NCBI GenBank assembly: GCA_958296045.1
Contig: CATQHT010000002.1
Span: forward strand, 558,001 to 622,000
Length of the DNA stretch: 64,000 nucleotides
Direction: 5' to 3'
From: Rhodothermales bacterium
Lineage (GTDB): Bacteria > Bacteroidota > Rhodothermia > Rhodothermales > Bin80
Shown: positions 1-9,200 of the stretch, in pieces
Layout: each line of letters starts with the position of its first letter
How positions within the stretch are numbered: the first letter of the stretch is position 1
Notes under the pieces: generated by a model
What the model was told of the DNA's origin: nothing
Databases searched by the model: none
The model's input: the letters and a program-made list of their open reading frames with translations, nothing else
Position numbers and translations under genes: made by a program

Positions 1-2281
1 GCTCCACAAGGTCGTAAATCGCTCCGAGTTCTTCGTAGGCTATGGCGCGCATCTGCAGACTTGCGTACCCACGCCACATGATTTCGTGCCCCGGCGGCGG
101 GTCGTGCTTTCGGTTCATGTAGCCGCCCATCATCGCCATCAACAAAATTCCCGAGGCGAGGTCCTTAAGTTCGGGAAGGTCGTAATTGCGGGCATAGACC
201 CGCAACATATACATCTCCGCGTCCGTGAAAATCACTTCCGCGTCCATGCTGGCAGTTACACGCCCCAACAGCGTCATGAGCATGAGCCGCCAGGACGTGA
301 CGATATACAGCGTTATTACCCGGTGCAGGTTCTCTGCCTGCTGCATACGCAGCTTTTCGACGCGGCAACCCGTCTTGAGTACCCGAAAGGTGTCCTCCAC
401 GCGCCAGCGCAGGGTGTAGTATTCCAGTATCTGCTCTGCCTCCTGTAGTGAGGTAACCTCCACGGTGGTTAGCAGAAACCACTCAATCCGATCTGCACCT
501 TTGGGCGGTGCTATCTCACGAACGTGGACCGCGGAGACCTTCACGGGATCTTCGGCAGACCCGCCTGTTGCTGGCAGCCTCACTTGGCGAAAACGCACCT
601 CCATGCGTGCATTGCGCTTCGGACGGCCCTTGTGCGTGATCCGACCAGACTTCGCCCGAAGACTCAGACGCTCTACCAAGAGCTCCAGCACACCGGCAGC
701 AGGTCCACGGCGCATGGCTTTAAACAGGCGATCATGGTTCTTACCCAGATTCCGATCGTGTTTGGCCCGAATCAGCACATCGGTCCGCTTCAAAGTGCGC
801 TGCGCCGCAAAGATCTCGAATGCATCCGCTTCCCGGTCCATCACGCTAAGCACGCGCGTCTTGCGCGGCAGCGTCTGTGCAGCCTCATCTATGTCGCGAA
901 GCCCGTCAATCCATTGATGCGTCGTGGTTTGCCCTTCCTCTTTTCTGTACGAACACCGTAATACTCCCAAGGGCAATCCCTCGTCGTTCAACGCCAGGGT
1001 CGCGTGCAGATGTACGCCGCGCGCCTGTGCCTTGGTCTGGTTACTACCGATTACTTCCAATCCGTCGCACTGCGGACGTGTGCTGTAACTAATGTCTGTA
1101 CCATCCTGCACGCACAGCACCGTTTTCTGGGTGCGCATCCGCTCAATGGTCCGCTGCCGGTGCGGCGCCAGTATCTTCGCAGGTGTGATGCCGAACCTAT
1201 CGGCCTTCTCGATGAATCGCCAATATCCCCTTACAGCAGCTAAGTCTCGGTTAGGAACCGTGGTTACGGGCTTTCCCATCGTCTTTGCTACTAGTGCCGC
1301 GCTCTTTACCAGACGGGCGGTGCGCCGAATATGGCCCAACGCTGCACCGCCGAATTCCTGTTCCGCCCAAGAGTCGCTCGCCAGCCCAGCGCCCACCTCC
1401 AGCCGGGGTCGCAATTCCACATGCGGTACGCCCAGACGATCGCGCCACGCAGGATCCAGTTCATAGGCGAATACCTTCTTCCGTGAACGCTTTCCCACGC
1501 CGCTCGGTGCATGCCGACCGCGCCCCTGGGTGAGACCTAAGTATTGGAAGCCTGCTGCCTTGAAACACGTACCCTCGTAACGTGGACACACGAAGGTCTC
1601 TACCACGTAAGGTACATACTTATACCGGGCCATGAAGTCGGAGGACAATCGCCGAAACACGCGACCCAGCACGAAGCTCGCCAGATTCTTGCACCGAACA
1701 CTTGGACGAATCAGAAAACGACTCAGGTTCACTACGCGCTTAAGATGGCCGCTGCGCTGCTCATGACTCCAGGCCATCCACCGGTCCCGCGCCTTGAGAT
1801 AAAGCGCAGCGGCAGAGAAACCGACCGCCCCCAGATAACCGTGGGCGCTCTTAATTAGGTAGCGCATTTGTGCTCCCGCAAAGGTGGTCACCCCCCGCGG
1901 ATGCTCTTCGTCCATGAGCGTATTCCAGATGGCGCGATCTTGTGCGCTGTCTACTCGGACGATCTCGAAATCCTCGATCTCGCGCACATCAGCCGGAACG
2001 TCCACCGCCTCTGGTACCGGTTTACCCAATAGCCGTGGCTTGGCGATTTGAAGCTTCACCTGTGGAGGGGGTAAAGCAATCTGCTCTTCAGAATGCAGCA
2101 CCCTAAGGGCCTTCATGCAGCCCGCCAGCCGCTTCTCGCCACGTGCATCGACCAAGCGGAATTGCTCGCACACCATACCCGCGAGCGCACGCCGACTCTT
2201 ATCACGATGCGCCGCTACCGTAGCCGACACCTCCGGCACGGCTCTGCGAAGCGTTTCCAAGATCCCGAGTGGCCCCTGCAT
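1..2281 (-). CDS. DruA-like (DUF4338) domain fused to Tn5-type IS4-family transposase, 3' end beyond window
   Basis: One uninterrupted minus-strand frame runs from an ATG at 2281-2279 to the left edge, about 760 codons with no stop. Residues about 60-260 carry the signatures of the DUF4338/DruA family: a VVNLSRFLI segment near residue 182 and an ETFVCPRYEGTCFKAA motif near 227. From about residue 300 the protein is a Tn5/IS50-type transposase. Its three acidic sites are visible: QDGTDISY near 392, VMDREADAF near 479 and the Y-R-E-K signature YYTLRWRVEDTFRVLK near 620. The late Tn5 motif PPPGHEIMWRGY lies near 725-735. The spacing of the acidic residues resembles Tn5 D97, D188 and E326. DUF4338 is known from the Druantia defence system; here it is most likely a DNA-binding accessory of transposition (inference). 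Confidence is high for the transposase and good for the DruA call. Confidence 0.85.
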   Translation of the reverse strand, partial: MQGPLGILETLRRAVPEVSATVAAHRDKSRRALAGMVCEQFRLVDARGEKRLAGCMKALRVLHSEEQIALPPPQVKLQIAKPRLLGKPVPEAVDVPADVREIEDFEIVRVDSAQDRAIWNTLMDEEHPRGVTTFAGAQMRYLIKSAHGYLGAVGFSAAALYLKARDRWMAWSHEQRSGHLKRVVNLSRFLIRPSVRCKNLASFVLGRVFRRLSSDFMARYKYVPYVVETFVCPRYEGTCFKAAGFQYLGLTQGRGRHAPSGVGKRSRKKVFAYELDPAWRDRLGVPHVELRPRLEVGAGLASDSWAEQEFGGAALGHIRRTARLVKSAALVAKTMGKPVTTVPNRDLAAVRGYWRFIEKADRFGITPAKILAPHRQRTIERMRTQKTVLCVQDGTDISYSTRPQCDGLEVIGSNQTKAQARGVHLHATLALNDEGLPLGVLRCSYRKEEGQTTTHQWIDGLRDIDEAAQTLPRKTRVLSVMDREADAFEIFAAQRTLKRTDVLIRAKHDRNLGKNHDRLFKAMRRGPAAGVLELLVERLSLRAKSGRITHKGRPKRNARMEVRFRQVRLPATGGSAEDPVKVSAVHVREIAPPKGADRIEWFLLTTVEVTSLQEAEQILEYYTLRWRVEDTFRVLKTGCRVEKLRMQQAENLHRVITLYIVTSWRLMLMTLLGRVTASMDAEVIFTDAEMYMLRVYARNYDLPELKDLASGILLMAMMGGYMNRKHDPPPGHEIMWRGYASLQMRAIAYEELGAIYDLVE

Positions 2282-2339
2282 GCCCGTAAGGTAACGGACA
2301 CAAACGTGGTTGTCAAGTCGATTGATACTCGAAGGGGAG
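1..2339 (-). mobile_element. IS4/Tn5-like transposon with DruA-transposase, left part outside the window
   Basis: The element's upstream end lies at about 2339, just before a diverged copy of the same 240 bp begins. Its other end is off the window. The outer end contains a segment (2282-2339) that is non-coding for the transposase. No terminal inverted repeat can be checked because only one end is visible. Confidence 0.6.
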
Positions 2340-2579
2340 CCCTAAGGGTCTTCATTCAGCCCACCAGCCGCTTCTTGCCACATGCATCGACCAAACGGAA
2401 TTGCTCGCACACTATACCCGCGAGTGCACGCCGACTCTTATCACGGTGCGCCGCTACCGTAGCCGACACCTCCGGCACGGCACTGCGAAGCGTTTCCAAG
2501 GTCCCAAGTGGCCCCTGCATGCCCGTAAGGTAACGGACACAAACGGTGTTGTCAAGTCGATTAATAGGCGAAGGGGGAG
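2340..2579 (-). repeat. Diverged tandem copy of the transposon's first 240 bp
   Basis: Bases 2340-2579 repeat 2100-2339 in the same orientation, with scattered substitutions (close to nine in ten positions match by eye). The repeat holds the outer end plus the first roughly 60 codons of a DruA-transposase, beginning MQGPLGTLETLRSAV, and then stops. It is therefore a truncated second 5' end. Likely origins are insertion of one copy into another followed by deletion, or a terminal duplication. Confidence 0.75.
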
Positions 2580-3258
2580 AGCTAGGCCGCCGCTTCAGGG
2601 AAACCCGGCCATAAAGGCCGGGCATCTGGAGTCGCTGACAGCCACGGTGGCCATCGGCAGCCGCGCGTTTCTGGCTGGATCGAGAGGAAACCGGGCCCTG
2701 AACGTCACTGCGGAATTCAGCCTGCCAGCGTCGGACTACGATTTTTGGCGGTACGAGGTGGATGCCACCTGGCGTCAGCCCACAATTGGCCGCCGGCGTC
2801 TGTTGCCAGCCATTCTGGATTTGCGATTCAAGGCGGGCTATGGAAGCAGCGCACTCCCACTGCAGCGCGCCTTCATGGTCGACAGCAGCGTTGGATCCTA
2901 TGCGGGGCCTGGGATGCTCCGTAGTGTCGGAGGACGGCCATTTGAAGGTGACGACATGATTGCGTTCTTTTGGGCGCACAACTTCCGCACCATGCCCTTT
3001 GAGATGCTGAAACTTCGGAGTCTGGTCAAGGGAGGTTATAGCATCATCTTGTTTGGTGGCCATGCAACGACATGGCTGCCCGATGTGGACTTTCCCGATG
3101 CGGACGCAGACGCGATCCGCCGGTTAGGGACGCGGGGCATCTATCATGAGCTCGGCTTTTCGCTGGCGGGGATCATGGGATGGCTGCGGTTGGATGTGGC
3201 GGCTGGCCTGGGGCGTAGCTCCGTTCGCATGGGCCTAGGTGCCTACAGTCCATTCTGA
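2580..3258 (+). pseudogene. DUF5686-family outer-membrane protein, C-terminal fragment
   Basis: The open frame here encodes only the last roughly 220 residues of a beta-barrel protein of the Bacteroidota DUF5686 family. Recognisable parts are the FFWAHNFRTMPFEML strand, IYHELGFSLAGIMG, and a terminal strand ending in an aromatic residue (AYSPF), as is usual for outer-membrane barrels. The 5' part is missing because transposon sequence abuts it at 2579. DUF5686 proteins are large, with an N-terminal carboxypeptidase-regulatory-like domain and a C-terminal barrel; their substrate is unknown. A related, more decayed gene follows immediately downstream. Confidence 0.7.
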
Positions 3259-3280
3259 TACCGGCTGACGGGGGTAGACT

Positions 3281-3389
3281 GTCCAACATGCTGTGCTTGG
3301 CGGGTTGCGATCCGGCGGATGTCCGCGCAAGGTGGTTACTGACGGACCCGAATAGATTGCCACCAACGTCACCGTCGAGCATGTTGGAC
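3281..3389. repeat. Perfect 12-bp inverted repeat bounding 109 bp
   Basis: GTCCAACATGCT at 3281-3292 is the exact reverse complement of AGCATGTTGGAC at 3378-3389. It lies between the two DUF5686 remnants, where no intact gene is seen. It could be a terminator-like structure or the ends of a tiny non-autonomous element. No poly-T tract follows. Confidence 0.45.
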
Positions 3390-3500
3390 CCGCCGTGCCA
3401 TGGTATGGACGACGTACGTGGGTCGTGTGCGTGCTTGCGCGGATCTGTTACAGCCGGTGCATGGGCGCGCAGCTTCAGCGGTAATGTGGCTGCCTTGGGT

Positions 3501-4853
3501 GATAACAGGTTACAAGAGAGCCTAGCGGCAGCGTTCTGGGCCTTGCTGTTGCCGGTGGGAAGGTTGGCCTGGGCACAGATGGACATTACCGCAACGATGC
3601 GGGATGCCGCAACGCTGCATCCGCTGGCCGCTGCGCCTACAGTCGTCGAGGGTCAGCAGCAGGGCACCATAAGCAACAGCGCCGGTCCGTTCGAGATCTT
3701 GGTGCAGGCGTTATCCGTGGTGCTTCTGGCCCAACACCTTGGATACGAAACCGTCCGCGTGGAGGTTGGCCCCAGCAATGCGCGAAGCATCGCCGTAGCT
3801 CTTCCCGAGGTGATCTACCAGATGGAGGAGGTGCTGATTGCCAGAGACGAGTTCGCAGAAAATCTGATGCGCCGAGTTGTTTGCCACAAGAGCTGGTGTG
3901 AGCCCACCTGAGGAGAGGACCCGGCGGTCGGGGCTATGCGCGGATCGCATTGGAGCCGGACCACGCAATCCTCCTGGTAGCAGCACATGTTTTTGACCTC
4001 TACCGGGATGCGCTGCGCGGGCTGCGAAGAGTGTGTTCGTTCGTGGTGGGCTACTCCCACCTTCTATCAGGAGCTCTTGGGATAAAGACCGTTCCACCGG
4101 ACTTCTCTAAGGAGATGGTTCGCATTCGGGGGCTGGAGTCATTGGACCCGGGCATCCAGATGCGCTCTTGCATTACCACTTCTCGTTTACGGATAGTCGC
4201 AGATTCCAAGGCCAAACCATCTGCGATCTTTCGTTGCCCCCAGAGCTGGATTGTGGGCTGCCTTCATCGGTTTCATCGCGGTTCTTTACAGCCCGAGCCT
4301 TTTGCAGATTGCGTTTCTGGCGCCGCCAGTTTTGGCAATCGGCGCTTGAATGTCAACCCAACTTCGTTACTTGGCTCAGCCTCGTGGCTGTTGGCTGGCC
4401 TGACCTGTGCCCCGCGCGGGGCCGGAATGGGGAAATATGCGGCTGTCTTACGGCAATTGGCGCGTTCATACGTCTGCGATCCGGTCTTTTGGGTACTCCC
4501 CTCAGGGACGCGTGGTGGTCTAAGCTGTTTACGGACCCGTGGCTACGCACCGTACACTCAGGGCGGTTTGCGGTGCGCCATGGGCGGAGGGGCATGTGTT
4601 GGGTGTATTCTGGGAGCACGACCTTAGAACCGTGCCGTATGATGTGGCGGGCCTGCACGGTCTGGTAGAGCAACGCACCGAAATTACGCGGGGTGCGGCC
4701 CACCCTCGCGTCTGGCCGGGTGCTGAAGGTGTCCACCATGAGGTGACCCTATCTTTAGCCGAGGTGCTGGGCAGCCCTTCGCGGATTGACCTGACGTGCC
4801 AGAGGTGCACGGGCCCGTGGTTTGTGACGATAGGGCTGGCGCGGATGTGGTAG
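3501..4853 (+). pseudogene. Second DUF5686-family gene, multiply frameshifted
   Basis: Pieces of one protein appear in order in different frames. First comes a signal-peptide-like segment and a carboxypeptidase-regulatory-like domain (3501-3911; GTISNSAGPFEI, HLGYETVRVEV). It is followed by the family segment AENLMRRVV, interrupted by a stop at 3911. A middle part follows (about 3935-4500; HYHFSFTDSRRFQGQTI). Last is the C-terminal barrel end (about 4575-4853; VFWEHDLRTVPYDV, VHHEVTLSLAEVLG, IGLARMW). The order fits a DUF5686 protein, but no frame joins them, so the gene is dead. It is probably a paralogue of the truncated gene to its left. Confidence 0.7.
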
Positions 4854-4924
4854 ATGTGCAGATGGTGGCTGTTGGCAGTGCAACGGAGTGACATCATGCC
4901 GCATGAGCGGGGCGGCGCCACTGA

Positions 4925-5599
4925 TCACCACCCGGTGTCAGCTGTGGCACCGCCGTTGCTGTGGATCGACGTGCGGCGCCCTGGTAGCTCATTGGCGCGC
5001 CACAGGTACCATGCCGCCGCCGATCGGTAAGGCCTCCAGAGTTCCGCGCGGGCCCGCAAGGCACGAGGCTCGGGCATCCGGTCGAGGCTGAAGGCAATCT
5101 TGAAGCCGCGACGCACCGCCAAGTCCGATGCTGGAAAGATGTCGGGACGCGCTAGGTAAAAAATTAGGAGCATATCCACGGTCCAGGGGCCGATGCCGTT
5201 GAATGCCGTCAACCTCTTGCGGATGGCTGTGTCGTCCATCGCTCTGAGCGTGTTCCGATCCAGAAGCCGGCCGTGGACCGCCGCAGAAGCCAGGGTGATC
5301 AGCGTGGCGGCCTTTCGTCGTGAGATGCCTGCGGAAGCAAGCTGCACCTCGCTGGCTTGGGCAACCTCCGCTGCGGTAGGAATACCTTCCTCGCGTAATG
5401 TTGCATAGAGCCGTTCGCGCACGCTCATGGCCGCCTGCTTTGAGACCTGCTGCGCTACCACAGCGTGCATTAGGGCCTGGAACGGGCTGTGATTCGCAAA
5501 GGTGGTCAGGCGCAGTGGACCGATGCGTCTGATAAGTTGAGCAAGCGCCGGGTCAGCTGCGCACAGTGCCTGGGTGACCAAATCCGCTGATGCCGTCAT
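4925..5599 (-). CDS. alkA: DNA-3-methyladenine glycosylase II (AlkA-type HhH-GPD)
   Basis: This base-excision repair enzyme removes alkylated purines from DNA. The protein shows the helix-hairpin-helix segment FNGIGPWTVDMLL and the catalytic aspartate in FPASDLAVRRG, both typical of the AlkA branch. At about 224 residues it matches short bacterial AlkA proteins that lack the E. coli N-terminal domain. The frame is open upstream to a TTG at 5668, but the ATG at 5599 puts the family's usual DPALAQLIRRIGP segment near the start, so that start is preferred. It is transcribed away from the exported protein at 5704. Confidence 0.85.
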   Translation of the reverse strand: MTASADLVTQALCAADPALAQLIRRIGPLRLTTFANHSPFQALMHAVVAQQVSKQAAMSVRERLYATLREEGIPTAAEVAQASEVQLASAGISRRKAATLITLASAAVHGRLLDRNTLRAMDDTAIRKRLTAFNGIGPWTVDMLLIFYLARPDIFPASDLAVRRGFKIAFSLDRMPEPRALRARAELWRPYRSAAAWYLWRANELPGRRTSIHSNGGATADTGW

Positions 5600-5703
5600 C
5601 GAAAAAGTTGGCTCAGATGCATCTAGGCTGTAACCCGCCTTCCACAGATTCGTAAAGCGCTTCCACAACGGACTAAACCTTCACAGTCAAACCCTGACGA
5701 CCC

Positions 5704-6144
5704 ATGAAACCCCTCATCACTTCTGTTCTTATCGCGCTTCTCGCCGTTCCGGTCTTTGCCCAGGATTCGGAGCCTGCACCGGTGCCAGAGGAGATTCGCT
5801 GGAGCTTGGTAGCCACCCAGATTAAGGCGTCACTCGTAGATGGCCAGGAGGATATTAAGACGCAGACGCTCAAGAATGCCATCGTATTCGCAACGCTGTA
5901 TCGCGATAAGGTGGACCTTTCCGGCAGTGTTTCTGCCATACGAGAGGTCTACCAGCACTCCAAGATGGCCACCAACCAGCGGCTGGCTCTAGCAGCGCTG
6001 CAGGCGATAGGCACCTCCCGGGCGCAAGACTTCGTAACCCGTAACACGACGCCAGAAGAGTATGACGCGGGGCGCCTGGTGGTAGCCAGCGTGCTGAACG
6101 ACTTCTACCTGGCGCATACGGCAGCAACCGACGCGCCTTCCTGA
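5704..6144 (+). CDS. Small exported protein of unknown function
   Basis: A 146-residue protein begins with a clear Sec signal peptide (MKPLITSVLIALLAVPVFA, cleavage after FA-Q). The mature part is helical, with repeated short amphipathic segments (about residues 45-130), rather like a HEAT-type solenoid built from few repeats. I recognise no enzyme motif. It probably acts in the periplasm. It is transcribed alone and followed by a strong terminator, with tamB converging from the other side. Confidence 0.7.
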   Translation: MKPLITSVLIALLAVPVFAQDSEPAPVPEEIRWSLVATQIKASLVDGQEDIKTQTLKNAIVFATLYRDKVDLSGSVSAIREVYQHSKMATNQRLALAALQAIGTSRAQDFVTRNTTPEEYDAGRLVVASVLNDFYLAHTAATDAPS

Positions 6145-6178
6145 CACCTCGCGAGGTTCGCGGCACCAGTACTCCTTG

Positions 6179-6220
6179 GGCCCTGGGTGGCTGTAACCCC
6201 CGGGGCCTTTTCTGTTTTCT
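6179..6220 (+). terminator. Rho-independent terminator
   Basis: A GC-rich hairpin (arms 6179-6188 and 6195-6206, loop around GGCTGTA) is followed by a T-rich run, TTTTCTGTTTTCT. It lies 35 bases after the exported-protein gene and just before the end of convergent tamB. Confidence 0.75.
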
Positions 6221-6240
6221 GTCTTGTCGTGCGGCAGGTC

Positions 6241-9200
6241 TCACTGCTTCGGCAAGGCCACGGTGTCGGCAGGCTCCGCGGCGCTGGACCCGATAACCCT
6301 GCTCCACAGGGTGCGCCACGAATCGAACTGGGTACGGTAGTTGAGCCCTACGCCGGTCTCGCTGGTGATCACGCTTTCGCTTAAAGCATCGCCCTCCCTT
6401 CGGTAAAACAGGTCCACCGATACGTTTGGGTTCAGGCGGAGCTCAACCACAAACTCACCCTCGAGCCCCTGGTTGGTGGGCTGATCCACTTGGTGGCCGC
6501 GATAGACTCCGTAGCCGCGAATCAGGAGGCGCTCATCGAGCAGCGTGAGCGCAACGCCCGCGGAGATGTCCAGGTCCTCTGCTGTCTCGTCGCTTACTAG
6601 CCCAAGCGCGAAGTCAGCGTTTGGCAGCACATGGCTCAGGTATCGGTTGATATGTCCCGTCGCCAGCTGAGAAACACTGTTCAATGCCGATCCCGTGAGC
6701 ATCTCGGTGCGCGTACCCTCCGCCGAAAGAAGGAATGAGTTGGTAAGCAGCACGCTGGTAGCATGCTGCGCGGTACGGTCTGGCTGATTCAGGTAGGCCT
6801 CCAGGAGCGGTGCGTCGCTGATAGCATCGTTGCGCTGGTCCAGCGCGATGCTGAGGTCCACCTCGACCGCGTTGAGCACTCCAGCGATATCCAGGTCAAC
6901 GATGAGCGGCAGGCTGGAATTCAGTGTGCCGCCTATATCTTCAGGCAGTCCGCTGCGGGAAGCCCGCGTACGGTACTCCGCCTGAAAGTCCAACTGCGGA
7001 TCGAGCGGATCGCCTGTCCAGCGAATCGTTCCCTCCTGTATGAGAAAGCGGCGGGCGAACAATTCGCCGGCTGTGAACAGGTAGTCTCCTGACGTCACAC
7101 CAAAGCTGCCGTGCGTGCGCATCACACCTTCGCGAAGCAGCAGATGAACTCGGGCTGTGCCTCGCCCGGTGATGACATCGCCCAGCAACGGATCAATCAC
7201 CAGCCGGATGGTTGAGCCTTCGGGAGCTGTGACATACAGGTCCACATTGAGACCTGCGCCGAATTCGCGCTCTGTCGCTGGCCGCGGGGCCAAGATGCTG
7301 GTGCGCCGCGTCTCACTGGGTAGCTCAGACGGATTCGCTCCAGGCTCACGGTAGGTGATAAAGCCAGGGTCGATCGCGTTGCGACGGGCGCGAATCGGAA
7401 AGTTGAATTCGCTCCTGGGGCTGGTCGTGATATTGCTGGAACTGAGCACGGCATTGTCCAGCGGTCCGGTCAACGTTACATTGCCAGAAGCCCACACGAC
7501 TCCATACCAGTCGAGGTCGCGCGAGTAGTGGGGCACGTTCATGACCTGAAAATCGCGAAACTCACCCTTAGCGTTAAAGGAAAGAAAGCGATAGTCATTA
7601 AACAGCAGCCAACCGTCAATGTCGGCCAAGCCTCCTGTGGAGTCGCGTACAGCTAGGCGTTCGAAATGGACGCCGCGCCGATCTACCGCTGCATGGCCAT
7701 CAGCCTCCAATAGAAGGTTCTGTTTTGGAAGCTCAAAGCGCAGAAAGGGGATTTCAAGGTCGGCTGCGAATACCGGTTGCGAAATGGTACCCCGCACGGC
7801 ACCGCTTCCGGTGATCAGTCCGCGCGCATCCCTGGTAGCTGGAATCAGCTCTTCAATAAACAGGGCATCCAGCCTTCTGATGTCCACTGCAAGGTTCAGT
7901 CTCCCAGAGTCGCTGCTAACGGACGGTCGCATAGTGCCCGCAATAACGATGTTGTTTTGCCTGATTCCGGGGCCGTGCAGCGGCGACAGGCTCACAGTAA
8001 GGTCTACGTCTTCGGCCCCTGCATTCAGTTGGCTCGTGGCGCGCAGGCCTCCTGCTACATGGTTACCGATGCGCAGGGTATCGACAATTACGAGCCCTGC
8101 CACACCAGTCTTTGACGACCATGTAAGCGCGCCGTCCAGGGTGCCGCCCAGGGTGTGGCGCCATTCCAGAACTTCTGAAAGCTGCTCCAGGCTGAACCCC
8201 TCGAAGCTTGCTGCTACGCGTCGCTCACTGTCAGCGCCCGAAGTTGCCAGGCCGTCCACTCGTACGTGTTGCACATGCAGGTCCGTTCCGGTTGTAGCCA
8301 GTCCGCTGAAGTCGACAGCATCCCAATAAAGATCCGCAACCTGTCCAGGTGCAAGATGCCATCGCTGGCCAGCGATATCCACCGTGCCGCTGTCCAGCGT
8401 GACACGGTATCGGTCATCAAGGATGGTAAGCGTCAGATCCAGCTGCGCTGGTCCGAAGCGTTCGTCTGCGCCCGTGCGCAATAGAGTTGCAACCTGGCCA
8501 TGTGCAAATCGCGCAATCGCACGCGGCGAATCTATCGTGATGCCGTGCGCTTCATAGTCAGGAATCTGCACCATCACACTGCCTTCGAGACTCGTTTCCA
8601 GGGGCGCCTCCATGGCCGCTGTCAGTTCGAGCTCCAGGCCTGCTGTGCTTGCGTCAGACCACGAGCCAGCAACAGCTATAGCGTCTGCGTCCGCATCAAC
8701 AGAGAGCCGAGCCAAGTGGTCACTCGCGGTGGCGTCGCCCATGGTCTGCGCCAAAGGGTAGGGGAGGCCGGCTACGGTTGCCAGATAGGCTCCCACCCAG
8801 TCAGCCCGGGCGATCCCCAGGTCCAGCGAAACGCTAGCACGCTGTATACCTGCAGCCCTGAGTGCCTGCCGGGCGCCGGTTCGGGACCTCGTCACACTCT
8901 GAGGCGGCCATGCCGGTGGTGGAATGTCGGGTTGCTGTCCTGCGTTTGCCCATTGCTTCATGCGTTGACGTCCCAATGATTCGCGCACTGCTGCGGCATA
9001 GGTAGCCGCAAGGGCCTTCAGTACCGGCAGCTGCGCATTGGCCCGCAGAGTGGCCTGGGCGAGATCGCCATCGATAATCAGGCGAGGCGCTCCTGTGCCG
9101 GGCGGGTTGGCACGCACGGTCAACTGGTGCTCGGGTATGGACCATCGGCGCGATCCAGCCCGGAGATCCGCATGGTCGATCTGTGCGGTGGCGACCCCTT

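Noticed and set aside
165-2533. Several long open frames opposite or out of frame with the DruA-transposase
   Set aside because: They are shadows of one continuous minus-strand frame that runs off the left edge.
2356-3063. A 235-codon minus-strand frame spanning the transposon end and DUF5686 fragment
   Set aside because: Its C-terminal part is the duplicated transposase start and the rest is antisense to the barrel fragment; no independent gene.
7619-8329. Plus-strand frames of 100-240 codons inside tamB (also 9038-9637, 9746-10405)
   Set aside because: Antisense shadows in GC-rich codon-biased DNA; translations are Ser/Arg/Ala-rich with no motif.
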